Assembly (NCBI GenBank): GCA_007135435.1
Contig: SLIW01000397.1
Span: forward strand, 1 to 5,792
Source: Natronomonas sp.
GTDB lineage: Archaea; Halobacteriota; Halobacteria; Halobacteriales; Haloarculaceae
Length of the DNA: 5,792 nucleotides
Direction of reading: 5' to 3'
Position 1 is the stretch's first letter; every line of letters starts with the position of its first letter. The position numbers and the translations under genes were made by a program. Shown here in pieces: positions 1-5,297 of this stretch. The notes below the pieces were generated by a model. That model was not told where the DNA came from, did not search any database, and worked only from the letters and a program-made list of their open reading frames with translations.

Positions 1-652
1 GATCGTCGTCGGCGACGACCACAAACCCGGAACGGGGATCGTCTGTCTGGAGAACACCCACAACAACCGCGGCGGGACGGCCATCGCCGCCGAGGAGATC
101 GACGCGACGTGCGAGGCGGCACACGAGCGCGAGATCCCGGTCCACCTCGACGGCGCACGGCTGTTCAACGCCGCCGTTGCGCTGGATACGCCGCTCGATC
201 GACTCGCCCGCGAGGTCGATTCGGTGATGTGCTGTCTCTCGAAGGGGCTGGGTGCCCCCGTCGGGTCGATGGTCGCCGGAAGCCAGTCGTTCGTAGCGGA
301 TGCCCACCGCGTCCGGAAGCTCCTCGGCGGCGGGATGCGACAGGCGGGCGTCATCGCCGCTCCCGGCCTCCTGGCGCTCGAGAACCGCGAGCGGCTCGCG
401 GAGGACCACGCGAACGCCCGCCGGCTCGCCGCCGGCCTCGAACCCATCGACGGCCTCGCGGTACCGGAGCCGGAGACCAACATCGTCCTCGTCGAGACCG
501 ACGAGACGGCCGAGCGGTTCCTCGACCGCTGCGAGGAGGCCGGCGTCCTGGGCGTGCAGTTCGGCGAGCACGTCGCCCGGTTCTGTACCCACCTCGACGT
601 CGACGAGGGGGACGTCGACGAGGCGATCGACCGGATCGCCGCGGCGGGGTAG
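1..652 (+). CDS. Threonine aldolase, PLP-dependent (5' end off the window)
   Basis: The reading frame is open from base 2 to the TAG at 650-652 and gives the last 216 residues of a fold-type I PLP enzyme. Family members cleave L-threonine or L-allo-threonine to glycine and acetaldehyde in the cytoplasm. Visible marks are the ENTHNNRGG segment near the start of the fragment, the HLDGAR motif (Asp50, Arg53 of the fragment, contacting the cofactor in known enzymes), and SKGLGAPVGS with the Schiff-base lysine at fragment residue 81 (codon 242-244). The 31-residue Asp-to-Lys spacing suits the family. Members have about 340 residues, so roughly 120 N-terminal residues lie outside the window. The ATG at 224 is internal and cannot be the start, because the cofactor Asp lies before it. 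Assignment to the beta-eliminating lyase family is firm; the stereopreference (L or L-allo) cannot be read from the sequence. It needs PLP, which pdxT at 3158 helps to make; this link is metabolic inference only. Confidence 0.93.
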   Translation, partial: IVVGDDHKPGTGIVCLENTHNNRGGTAIAAEEIDATCEAAHEREIPVHLDGARLFNAAVALDTPLDRLAREVDSVMCCLSKGLGAPVGSMVAGSQSFVADAHRVRKLLGGGMRQAGVIAAPGLLALENRERLAEDHANARRLAAGLEPIDGLAVPEPETNIVLVETDETAERFLDRCEEAGVLGVQFGEHVARFCTHLDVDEGDVDEAIDRIAAAG

Positions 653-724
653 AGCGACCGAGGAGCAGCAGGGGCTCCCGCCTGCAGAATTCGATTCGGG
701 CGGGGTGTCCCACGGTTCGGCGCC

Positions 725-973
725 CTAGCGACGCCGGCCGTCGCGGATCCCCTCGGAGAAGCTGAGCAGCGTCCGCCGGACCAGGAGGTAGAACGCGAAG
801 ACGATCGTCAGGAGCACCGCGATGATGCCGACGAGGACCGGATCGACGTCGACGAACAGCGGCGTCGACGTCGGCGCCAGCGTCGCGAACGCGCCGCTCG
901 GCGTCGCGGCTATGAACGTCCCGGTGAGGAACGTCCTGGCGAGGAACGTCGCGACAGTGAGTCCCGGGGCCAT
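725..973 (-). CDS. Small single-helix membrane protein, function unknown
   Basis: This frame encodes 82 residues from the ATG at 973. I do not recognise a named family. The N-terminal third (residues 3-33) is mildly hydrophobic and rich in Thr and Ala. A clear membrane helix spans about residues 45-66 ([20 protein letters not shown]). The tail that follows is basic and ends in Arg-Arg-Arg, so by the positive-inside rule the C-terminus should be cytoplasmic. The frame is open to an ATG at 1060, but 973 is preferred: a TATA-like element lies 25-30 bases upstream of it, and the extra 29 residues are Arg/Gln-rich and look non-coding. It is divergent from the membrane-tethered regulator at 1087 and convergent with threonine aldolase. 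A link to the regulator, as target or partner, is plausible from position alone. It is probably a real gene, since the hydrophobic pattern and start context agree. Confidence 0.72.
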   Translation of the reverse strand: MAPGLTVATFLARTFLTGTFIAATPSGAFATLAPTSTPLFVDVDPVLVGIIAVLLTIVFAFYLLVRRTLLSFSEGIRDGRRR

Positions 974-994
974 GGATGGCGGTTGCGGCGCCAG

Positions 995-1010
995 CCCAAA
1001 GTCGTTTCGG
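995..1010 (-). promoter_or_regulatory. Promoter of the small membrane protein gene
   Basis: Read on the minus strand, the bases are cgaaacgactttggg. A BRE-like gaaac is followed by a T-rich TATA-like core centred about 26 bases before the ATG at 973. This is the usual layout of a leaderless haloarchaeal transcript and supports that start over the one at 1060. Confidence 0.45.
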
Positions 1011-1048
1011 GCGGCGACCTGGGCTCCGGATCCGCGCTGGCGCCGTGG

Positions 1049-1062
1049 AACAAAGTTCATAC
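1049..1062 (+). promoter_or_regulatory. Promoter of the tethered wHTH regulator gene
   Basis: An A/T-rich stretch, acaaagttcata, lies about 26-37 bases before the ATG at 1087 inside GC-rich surroundings. No Shine-Dalgarno sequence precedes the start, so transcription probably begins at or next to the ATG. The element sits between the two divergent starts, so a bound regulator could affect both genes. Confidence 0.4.
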
Positions 1063-1086
1063 CGGAGGGCTCGAAACGCCCGGCCG

Positions 1087-2055
1087 ATGAGCCTCCTGCC
1101 CTCCAGCCCGGAGATCACTCCGGACGGCGAGCCCCGGGTCGTCGGCCTCGACAGCGAGGAGGCCGACGACCTGATCGCCGCGCTCTCCTCCTCGACCGCC
1201 CGACAGCTCCTCGCCGAGCTCCACGAGGATCCCTCCCCGCCGAGCGAGCTCGCCAGCCGTGTCGACACGTCGCTGCAGAACGCCCAGTACCACCTCGAGA
1301 AGCTCGAGGACGCCGGCGCCGTCGAGGTCGTCGGCACCGCCTACTCCGAGAAGGGCCGCGAGATGCGGGTCTACGGGCCGGCCGACAGCCCGCTGGTCAT
1401 CTTCGCGGGCGAGAAGGAGCGAGCCTCGGGCCTCCGGGCGGCCGTCTCGCGCCTCTTCGGCGGGTTCGCCGCCCTCGCGGTCGGCGCCCTCGCCGTCCAG
1501 GAGGTGTTCGGTGAGAGCATCCTCGGGTTTACGGACGACGACGTCCCCGTGACGGACGACGACGAGCCGACGGCGGCCCCTCCCGACGACGATGTGGCGG
1601 ACGTGGACGTGGCCGACGACGCCGACGACGCCGACGATGCCGACGACGTTGGTGTGGCCGTCGACGACGACGAGGAGACGGCCACCCCGGTTCCCGAGGA
1701 GGACACACCCACGCCGGCAGCGGACGAGACCGCGACACCCGCACCAGAACCGGAGCCAACGCCGACGCCCGTACCTGAGGAGACACCGACCCCAGCGCCA
1801 GAGGAGACACCGACCCCGGCGCCGGAGGAGACGCCCGCACCGGACCCGACGCCGACTCCATCGCCGGAGCCGACGCCCACGCCCGAGCCGGCAGAAGAGG
1901 CGATGACACCCACCCCGGCGCCGGATGCCGATCCCGTCGCGGCCCTCGAGTCGATCTTCGCCGCCGGCATCCCACCGGGACTGGCGTTCTTCCTGGGAGG
2001 CGCGACGGTCCTTTCGGTCATCGTCGCGACGACCTACGTGCAGACCCGGCCGTGA
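1087..2055 (+). CDS. Membrane-tethered winged-helix (ArsR-like) regulator with a Pro/Thr-rich stalk
   Basis: The protein has 322 residues. Residues about 24-97 form an ArsR-type winged helix: a helical start ([12 protein letters not shown]), [12 protein letters not shown] leading into the recognition helix [14 protein letters not shown], then a wing ending in MRVYGP. A first hydrophobic segment lies at about 120-141. Residues 149-283 are low complexity: an Asp-rich part with four ADD repeats, then Pro/Thr/Glu repeats of the EETPTPAP kind. A second membrane helix lies at about 297-318, with only a few residues after it. If both segments span the membrane, DNA binding is cytoplasmic and the stalk is an external loop held at both ends. 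The ligand and target genes are unknown. The frame is open from 976, but the ATG at 1087 has the TATA-like element and begins the conserved part. Similar tethered HTH proteins are common in haloarchaea. The stalk could carry O-glycans on its many Thr residues (inference). Confidence 0.85.
   Translation: MSLLPSSPEITPDGEPRVVGLDSEEADDLIAALSSSTARQLLAELHEDPSPPSELASRVDTSLQNAQYHLEKLEDAGAVEVVGTAYSEKGREMRVYGPADSPLVIFAGEKERASGLRAAVSRLFGGFAALAVGALAVQEVFGESILGFTDDDVPVTDDDEPTAAPPDDDVADVDVADDADDADDADDVGVAVDDDEETATPVPEEDTPTPAADETATPAPEPEPTPTPVPEETPTPAPEETPTPAPEETPAPDPTPTPSPEPTPTPEPAEEAMTPTPAPDADPVAALESIFAAGIPPGLAFFLGGATVLSVIVATTYVQTRP
1612..1647 (+). repeat. Nine-base tandem repeat coding for Ala-Asp-Asp
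   Basis: Four consecutive copies of gccgacgac, one of them with a T in the last position, encode residues 176-187 of the regulator. The unit keeps frame, so copy-number changes would lengthen or shorten the acidic stalk without breaking the protein. Confidence 0.85.
1777..1848 (+). repeat. 24-base tandem repeat coding for EETPTPAP
   Basis: Three in-frame copies start at 1777, 1801 and 1825 and encode residues 231-254 of the regulator. The first two match closely; the third differs in the middle (EETPAPDP). Shorter PTPTP and PEPTP echoes continue to about 1920, so the Pro/Thr stalk seems to have grown by repeated duplication. Confidence 0.8.
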
Positions 2056-2147
2056 ACGACGGCGAATCCTGCGTCGAGAAGCGACACGGTTCCCGGGTGG
2101 CCCTTACCGCAGCCGAGTCATTCGACGCGTTCCCCACGGCCGTGCCT

Positions 2148-2243
2148 TCACGATCCGATTACATCCCCTTCATGGCGCCTTCACGGCCCCTCACGATCCG
2201 ATTACATCCCCTTCACGGCCCCCCGACCTCTTCACGATTCGAT
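2148..2243. repeat. 43-base tandem duplication plus a decayed third copy
   Basis: A 25-base block beginning tcacgatccgattacat is identical at 2148-2172 and 2191-2215. A shortened third copy, tcacgattcgat, stands at 2232-2243, so the period is 43 and then 41 bases. The stretches between the blocks also resemble each other (ttcacggcccc). The composition is more AT-rich than the neighbouring genes. On the minus strand both full copies contain tgaaggggatgtaatcg, which offers no open frame. Confidence 0.85.
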
Positions 2244-2263
2244 CACTAAAACGCCGGTTTGAC
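2243..2263 (-). promoter_or_regulatory. Possible orphan promoter facing the repeat
   Basis: On the minus strand, the bases caaaccggcgttttagtg resemble a BRE followed by a TATA box, with the core at 2246-2251. Transcription would start near 2220, inside the second copy of the tandem duplication, and run antisense to the 3' end of the regulator gene. No gene follows it, so it is either chance or the promoter of a non-coding RNA. Confidence 0.25.
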
Positions 2264-2441
2264 CTTACGGTGGTACCTTATCATCCCCCGTCCACGAGAC
2301 GAACGCGCTGAACGCTTCGGCCCTCCACCACCGTGGAACGCCCGCCACACGGCACCGGTTCACCACCCCGCCCCGGTGTCACCGACCCCGCCCGAAGTCG
2401 GCGTTCGGCGCACTGCTCTGTCTCCCGTCCCCGCGTGACCG

Positions 2442-2966
2442 TCAGCCGTCCGTCTGTCGTGGCTCGACGGTGAACCGCTCGAAGACCTCCCCGCCGGGTT
2501 CGACCAACGTTCCCCGGGCTAGCCCCTCTCGGTCGTCCCACTCGAGCTCGGCGTGGGCGGGCCGGTACCACCGAGGCTGGGCGTGGCTGCCGGGGTTCAG
2601 CGTCGGGACCACGCCATCGCGGAACGCCGGCCTGTGGGAGTGTCCGACGACGACGAGGTCGACGCCGGCCTGCCGCCCGAGCATGGACAGCCCCGTCTCG
2701 GAGTGCGCGTGGCCGTGGACCACGACGAGCCGGAGCCCCTCCCACTCGACGACGGTCTCGGTGCCGAGGCGCTCGCGGACGGCGGGGTCGTCGTTGTTGC
2801 CGGAGACGCCGCGGAGGTCGCAGCGAGCCTCGAAGGCGTCCAGCACCGCCTCCGTGACGAAGTCCCCCGCGTGGACGACGAGATCGGCACGGTCGACGGC
2901 GGCAGCGGTCCGCCCCTCGAGGTGGGTCCCCTCGCGAGCGTGGGTGTCCGAGAGGGCGACGAGCAT
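2442..2966 (-). CDS. Metallophosphoesterase, YfcE/MJ0936 family
   Basis: The 174-residue protein carries every metal-binding motif of calcineurin-like phosphoesterases in order: SDTH (Asp7, His9), HAGDF (Asp35), GNNDD (Asn57), VHGHA (His84) and GHSHR (His109, His111). The size and compact layout match the YfcE/MJ0936 group, small cytoplasmic enzymes that use two divalent metals and hydrolyse phosphodiester model substrates; the physiological substrate is generally unknown. The frame is open to an ATG at 2990, but the ATG at 2966 is preferred because it places MLVALSDTH at the N-terminus, as is normal for the family. It also has a plausible TATA-like element 21-34 bases upstream. The gene is divergent from pdxT, with 191 bases between the starts, and stands alone on its strand. 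No motif residue is missing, so it should be active. Confidence 0.93.
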   Translation of the reverse strand: MLVALSDTHAREGTHLEGRTAAAVDRADLVVHAGDFVTEAVLDAFEARCDLRGVSGNNDDPAVRERLGTETVVEWEGLRLVVVHGHAHSETGLSMLGRQAGVDLVVVGHSHRPAFRDGVVPTLNPGSHAQPRWYRPAHAELEWDDREGLARGTLVEPGGEVFERFTVEPRQTDG

Positions 2967-2986
2967 GGGGGTCGTACCCACCGCCT

Positions 2987-3000
2987 GCACAAGGCTTCAC
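2987..3000 (-). promoter_or_regulatory. Possible promoter of the metallophosphoesterase gene
   Basis: The minus strand reads gtgaagccttgtgc, centred about 27 bases before the ATG at 2966. It is a weak TATA match, supported mainly by its spacing and by the lack of a Shine-Dalgarno sequence at the start. Confidence 0.3.
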
Positions 3001-3124
3001 CGACATGGATTCACGATCTGTCGACGGTCGGCCCAGCGTCGACCCGAACGTGGATCCTGTCGTCTCAGACGTTGTCGCCTGTGCCATGGAAACCAGCGCT
3101 CGCGATCGTCCGGCACGCTATCGA

Positions 3125-3135
3125 GCAGTTTTTCC
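3125..3135 (+). promoter_or_regulatory. Promoter of pdxT
   Basis: A run of five T at 3129-3133 in gcagtttttcc stands 25-29 bases before the ATG at 3158, the expected place for a leaderless transcript. I see no Shine-Dalgarno sequence. About 120 bases separate this element from the metallophosphoesterase promoter; nothing else was recognised there. Confidence 0.5.
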
Positions 3136-3157
3136 ACCCGAGGCGGGTACCTCGGGT

Positions 3158-3736
3158 ATGCGCACCGCCGGGGTGGTCGCGGTCCAGGGCGACGTCGCCG
3201 AGCACGCCGCGGCCATCAGCCGCGCCGCCGACCGGCACGACGAGGTGGTCGAGGTGACCGAGATCCGGACCGCCGGGGTGGTCCCCGATTGTGACCTCCT
3301 GTTGCTACCCGGCGGGGAGTCGACGACCATCTCCCACCTCCTCGCCGAGGCCGGGATCGACGAGGAGATCCGCGCGTTCGTGCGGAGTGGCAAGCCGATG
3401 CTGGCCACCTGTGCGGGGCTCATCGTCGCCAGCCGCGACGCGAAGGACGACCGGGTGGCGACCCTCGACGTCATCGACGTGACGGTCGACCGGAACGCCT
3501 TCGGCCGGCAGGCCGACAGCTTCGAGGCGGACCTGACGGTCACCGGACTTGATCGGCCCTTCCCGGCGGTGTTCATCAGGGCGCCGCTCATCGACGAGGT
3601 CGGCGATCGGGTGGAGACGCTCGCGACCGTCGACGATCGACCCGTCGCCGTCCGGCAGGGCAACGTCGTCGGCACCTCGTTCCACCCCGAGCTGACCGAC
3701 GACTCGCGGCTCCACGGGCTCGCCTTCTTCCGGTAG
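3158..3736 (+). CDS. pdxT: PdxT, glutaminase subunit of pyridoxal 5'-phosphate synthase
   Basis: The 192-residue protein is a class I glutamine amidotransferase of the PdxT/SNO family. It hydrolyses glutamine and passes ammonia to PdxS, which builds pyridoxal 5'-phosphate from ribose 5-phosphate and glyceraldehyde 3-phosphate; the pair works as a cytoplasmic PdxS12-PdxT12 complex. Family marks are GVVAVQGDVAEH at the N-terminus, LLPGGEST (residues 49-56), the nucleophile Cys85 in ATCAGLI, RNAFGRQ at 112-118, FIRAP at 139-143, and the remaining triad residues His176 and Glu178 in SFHPELT. The length is normal. The frame is open from 3005, but the ATG at 3158 begins the conserved strand and follows the TATA-like element by the right distance. 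pdxS is not in the window, so the partner is encoded elsewhere. About 210 bases and a separate promoter divide it from the next gene. Confidence 0.96.
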   Translation: MRTAGVVAVQGDVAEHAAAISRAADRHDEVVEVTEIRTAGVVPDCDLLLLPGGESTTISHLLAEAGIDEEIRAFVRSGKPMLATCAGLIVASRDAKDDRVATLDVIDVTVDRNAFGRQADSFEADLTVTGLDRPFPAVFIRAPLIDEVGDRVETLATVDDRPVAVRQGNVVGTSFHPELTDDSRLHGLAFFR

Positions 3737-3913
3737 CCGGCTCCGGAATACGGTGCCAGATTCGGGATGTGAAACCCGCCAAGGGATGCGAGGTAGCGCG
3801 GCGTCCATCGACCACCAGCCGGCGGACCCCACCGAGAATCAGACCCCCCTTCTTCGGCCAGGGTCGACATGTACTGACGACGAGCCGGCGAACCTGCTGC
3901 GGGCTGGAAGGAC

Positions 3914-3924
3914 GGGCTTTTTGC
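3914..3924 (+). promoter_or_regulatory. Promoter of the nuclease-domain/hisE operon
   Basis: gggctttttgc has its T run at 3918-3922, 25-29 bases before the ATG at 3947, as for a leaderless transcript. It is the only A/T-rich block in the stretch between pdxT and this gene, and should drive both the DUF151 gene and hisE. The remaining 3737-3910 shows nothing recognisable. Confidence 0.5.
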
Positions 3925-3946
3925 CCTCCACGTCGTCGCGAGGGGT

Positions 3947-4561
3947 ATGGACGCAGAGATCGACGGGGTCCTGGTCGCCGAGACGCCGACCGGCCCGGTG
4001 GCGATCGTCACCCTCGCCGTGGACGGGGAGGTCGCGGCGGCCGACACCGGGGCGGCCGACACCGGGGCGGCCGGCGACGACGCGGCCGAACTCGATACCG
4101 GTGCGAGCGATCTCGACGCCGAGGGGACCGAACCCACCCGCGACCCGGACGAGGACGATAACGAGGACGATGGGTGGGAGAGGGACCAGGAGGTGGACGA
4201 GTACGTGCTCCCCATCTTCATCGGCTTCGAGGAGGCGGTGAGCATCGTCCGGGGGCTGGAGGCGGAGGACATCGGCCGGCCGCTGACCCACGACCTCCTC
4301 CTCGACATCGTCGAGGAGCTCGGCGGTCGCGTCGACCGGGTCGTCGTCTCGGACCTCCAGGACGGGACCTACGTCGCCGACCTCCACGTCGACAGTCCCC
4401 GGGAGAGCCTCGTGATCGACGCGCGTCCCAGCGACTCCCTGGCGCTCGCCGCCCGGACGAACGCCCCGATCGAGGTAGTCCCCACGGTCTTCGAGCAGGG
4501 CCGCGAGCCAGCGTCCAAGTACGCCGACCTGGAGGACCTCCGGGAGGTGCTGGAGCCGTGA
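3947..4561 (+). CDS. Bifunctional nuclease (BFN/DUF151) domain protein with an acidic insertion
   Basis: The 204-residue protein belongs to the bifunctional nuclease family. Plant members have been reported to degrade RNA and DNA; the archaeal role is not established. The domain starts at once (MDAEIDGVLVAETPTGPVAIVTLAV, split around residue 20). It resumes at YVLPIFIGFEEAVSIVRGL (86-104), then RPLTHDLLLDIVEELGG (111-127), a strand region ending YVADLHVDS, and the signature DARPSDSLALAAR at 158-170. Between residues 28 and 84 lies an insertion rich in Asp, Glu, Ala and Thr that includes two ADTGA repeats. From my memory of haloarchaeal relatives of about 150 residues, these two strands are normally joined by a short loop. 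The insertion should form a disordered acidic loop and leave the core intact. The gene overlaps hisE by four bases, so the two products are made together. Family assignment is firm; the biochemical role is uncertain. Confidence 0.9.
   Translation: MDAEIDGVLVAETPTGPVAIVTLAVDGEVAAADTGAADTGAAGDDAAELDTGASDLDAEGTEPTRDPDEDDNEDDGWERDQEVDEYVLPIFIGFEEAVSIVRGLEAEDIGRPLTHDLLLDIVEELGGRVDRVVVSDLQDGTYVADLHVDSPRESLVIDARPSDSLALAARTNAPIEVVPTVFEQGREPASKYADLEDLREVLEP
4036..4074 (+). repeat. 15-base tandem repeat within the DUF151 gene
   Basis: ggcggccgacaccgg stands at 4036-4050 and again, identically, at 4051-4065. A partial third copy (ggcggccgg) follows at 4066-4074. The unit keeps frame and codes for an Ala-Ala-Asp-Thr-Gly pattern in the acidic insertion. 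Confidence 0.9.
4543..4549 (+). promoter_or_regulatory. Shine-Dalgarno sequence of hisE
   Basis: ggaggtg lies inside the last codons of the DUF151 gene and ends eight bases before the GTG at 4558. It is fully complementary to the CACCUCC core at the 3' end of archaeal 16S rRNA. It is the one strong ribosome binding site in the window, at the one gene that cannot have a leaderless start. Confidence 0.75.
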
Positions 4562-4845
4562 GCGACGAGATCCTCGACGAGCTGTTCGCCGTCGTCGAGT
4601 CCCGGCGCGAGGAGCTCCCCGAGGGCTCCTACACCGCCTCGCTGTTCACCCACGAGAAGGGCGAGAACGCCGTCCTCGAGAAGCTGGGCGAGGAGACGGC
4701 GGAGCTGCTCCTGGCCGCCAAGGACGACGACCGAGAGGCGCTCGCCCACGAGGCGGCGGACATCGTCTACCACCTGCTGGTCCTCCTCGCGATGAAGGGG
4801 ATGGACCTGGAGGACCTGCGGCGGGAGTTACGGGAGCGACGTTGA
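4558..4845 (+). CDS. hisE: HisE, phosphoribosyl-ATP pyrophosphatase
   Basis: The 95-residue protein hydrolyses phosphoribosyl-ATP to phosphoribosyl-AMP and pyrophosphate, the second step of histidine biosynthesis, in the cytoplasm. It is a stand-alone HisE of the all-alpha MazG-like fold. Family marks are SYTASLF (24-30), the KLGEETAELLLAAK helix (42-55) with acidic residues Glu45 and Glu46, and HEAADIVYHLLVLL (64-77) with Glu65 and Asp68, which together make the metal site. The start is GTG at 4558, whose last two bases belong to the TGA of the preceding gene (GTGA). A strong Shine-Dalgarno sequence stands just upstream, and no ATG fits. The stop at 4843-4845 touches the stop of the convergent tautomerase. 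No other his gene is in the window, so the pathway is scattered here. HisI, which acts next, must be encoded elsewhere. Confidence 0.95.
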   Translation: MSDEILDELFAVVESRREELPEGSYTASLFTHEKGENAVLEKLGEETAELLLAAKDDDREALAHEAADIVYHLLVLLAMKGMDLEDLRRELRERR

Positions 4846-5244
4846 CTAGTCGGCCCCCTCGGTCGCCTCGGACGCGTCCCACCCCGAGAGGACGCGATCG
4901 TGCTCGTGGAACTCCTCGCCGACGTGTTCGGTCACCACCGCGTAGGCGTTGGGGGCGGGGACCCCGAGATGGTCGGAGGCCGCGTCGAACGCCGCCAGGA
5001 CGAACCCCCGCTTCTGGTCGAAGGTCCTCCCCGCGCGAATATCGGCGTTCAGCATCAGCGCCGGCTCGCCGGGGTCGAGCCGCCCCAGGGAGAACTCGAA
5101 GGGGTCGAGCACGCGGAGCGTCACCGCCACGTGACCCGTCCCCGTGTCCATGTGGTCGGCGTACAGCTCCGTGGTCGCCTCGAGGAACGCCCGACGCTCG
5201 TCGTCCGTCGGGTCCGCCGTCGTCTCGAACTGCAGGTGTGGCAT
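4846..5244 (-). CDS. Tautomerase-superfamily (MIF-like) protein
   Basis: The 132-residue protein starts MPHLQFET. Once the initiator Met is removed, Pro would be the N-terminal residue, the catalytic base of this superfamily. Its length and order fit two beta-alpha-beta units as in MIF rather than the 60-residue 4-oxalocrotonate type: strand 2-8, helix 13-30 (DDERRAFLEATTELYADHM), strands at 37-45 (GHVAVTLRV) and 62-70 (ALMLNADIR), helix 74-93 (TFDQKRGFVLAAFDAASDHL) and strand 100-106. Such proteins are trimers that catalyse keto-enol tautomerisation or related chemistry; the substrate is unknown. A charged tail with HEHD follows residue 112. The ATG at 5244 is fixed by the Pro and by a TATA-like element about 26 bases upstream. 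It converges on hisE with no spacer. A 17-base repeat array lies upstream of its promoter. Superfamily placement is from pattern and topology, without an alignment. Confidence 0.78.
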   Translation of the reverse strand: MPHLQFETTADPTDDERRAFLEATTELYADHMDTGTGHVAVTLRVLDPFEFSLGRLDPGEPALMLNADIRAGRTFDQKRGFVLAAFDAASDHLGVPAPNAYAVVTEHVGEEFHEHDRVLSGWDASEATEGAD

Positions 5245-5263
5245 ACCCTCGCTTGGGCGCCCG

Positions 5264-5276
5264 GGGGTAAAGCCGG
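5264..5276 (-). promoter_or_regulatory. Promoter of the tautomerase gene
   Basis: On the minus strand ccggctttacccc places ctttac 24-29 bases before the ATG at 5244, a good match to a leaderless haloarchaeal promoter. The nearest full unit of the tandem array begins about 40 bases further upstream. Confidence 0.55.
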
Positions 5277-5297
5277 ACTGCCCGAACGCGACGCAGT

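Larger units (their letters stand above)
2056..2441. other. 386-base gap without a recognisable gene
   Basis: This lies between the stop codons of two convergent genes, where haloarchaeal gaps are usually short. It holds the 43-base tandem duplication (2148-2243) and a possible minus-strand promoter (2243-2263). A weak inverted repeat, caccgg at 2355-2360 with ccggtg at 2375-2380, is also present. Open frames across it are Arg/Pro/Ser-rich and have no family resemblance. I see no tRNA, no T-rich terminator and no mobile element. Confidence 0.6.

Noticed and set aside
653..724. Terminator between threonine aldolase and the small membrane gene
   Set aside because: Only a four-base stem (gagc/gctc near 662-676) and no T run; too weak to call.
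351..1337. Long minus-strand open frame of 328 codons
   Set aside because: It lies opposite threonine aldolase and the regulator, is Arg/Pro/Ser-rich without family motifs, and is what high-GC antisense frames usually look like.
1371..2021. Minus-strand Ser/Gly/Val repeat protein
   Set aside because: It is the antisense reading of the Pro/Thr/Asp stalk of the regulator; the repeats are inherited from the coding strand.
2148..2243. CRISPR array
   Set aside because: There are only two full copies and one remnant, the intervening 16-18 bases resemble each other, and no cas gene is present.
2052..2249. Possible 65-residue gene in the gap after the regulator
   Set aside because: It runs across the tandem duplication, has no TATA-like element at the right distance and no recognisable composition or motif.
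2281..3087. Minus-strand open frame overlapping the metallophosphoesterase
   Set aside because: It is another frame of a clearly identified gene and is mostly Arg-rich.
3005..3157. Extended N-terminus of pdxT
   Set aside because: The extra residues precede the conserved first strand of the family and span the TATA-like element.
2967..3157. Riboswitch or leader RNA before pdxT
   Set aside because: The promoter position implies a leaderless transcript, leaving no 5' untranslated region for one.
3118..4308. Minus-strand open frame of 396 codons
   Set aside because: It overlaps pdxT and most of the DUF151 gene, both firmly identified, and consists of Ser/Arg/Pro/Ala low-complexity sequence.
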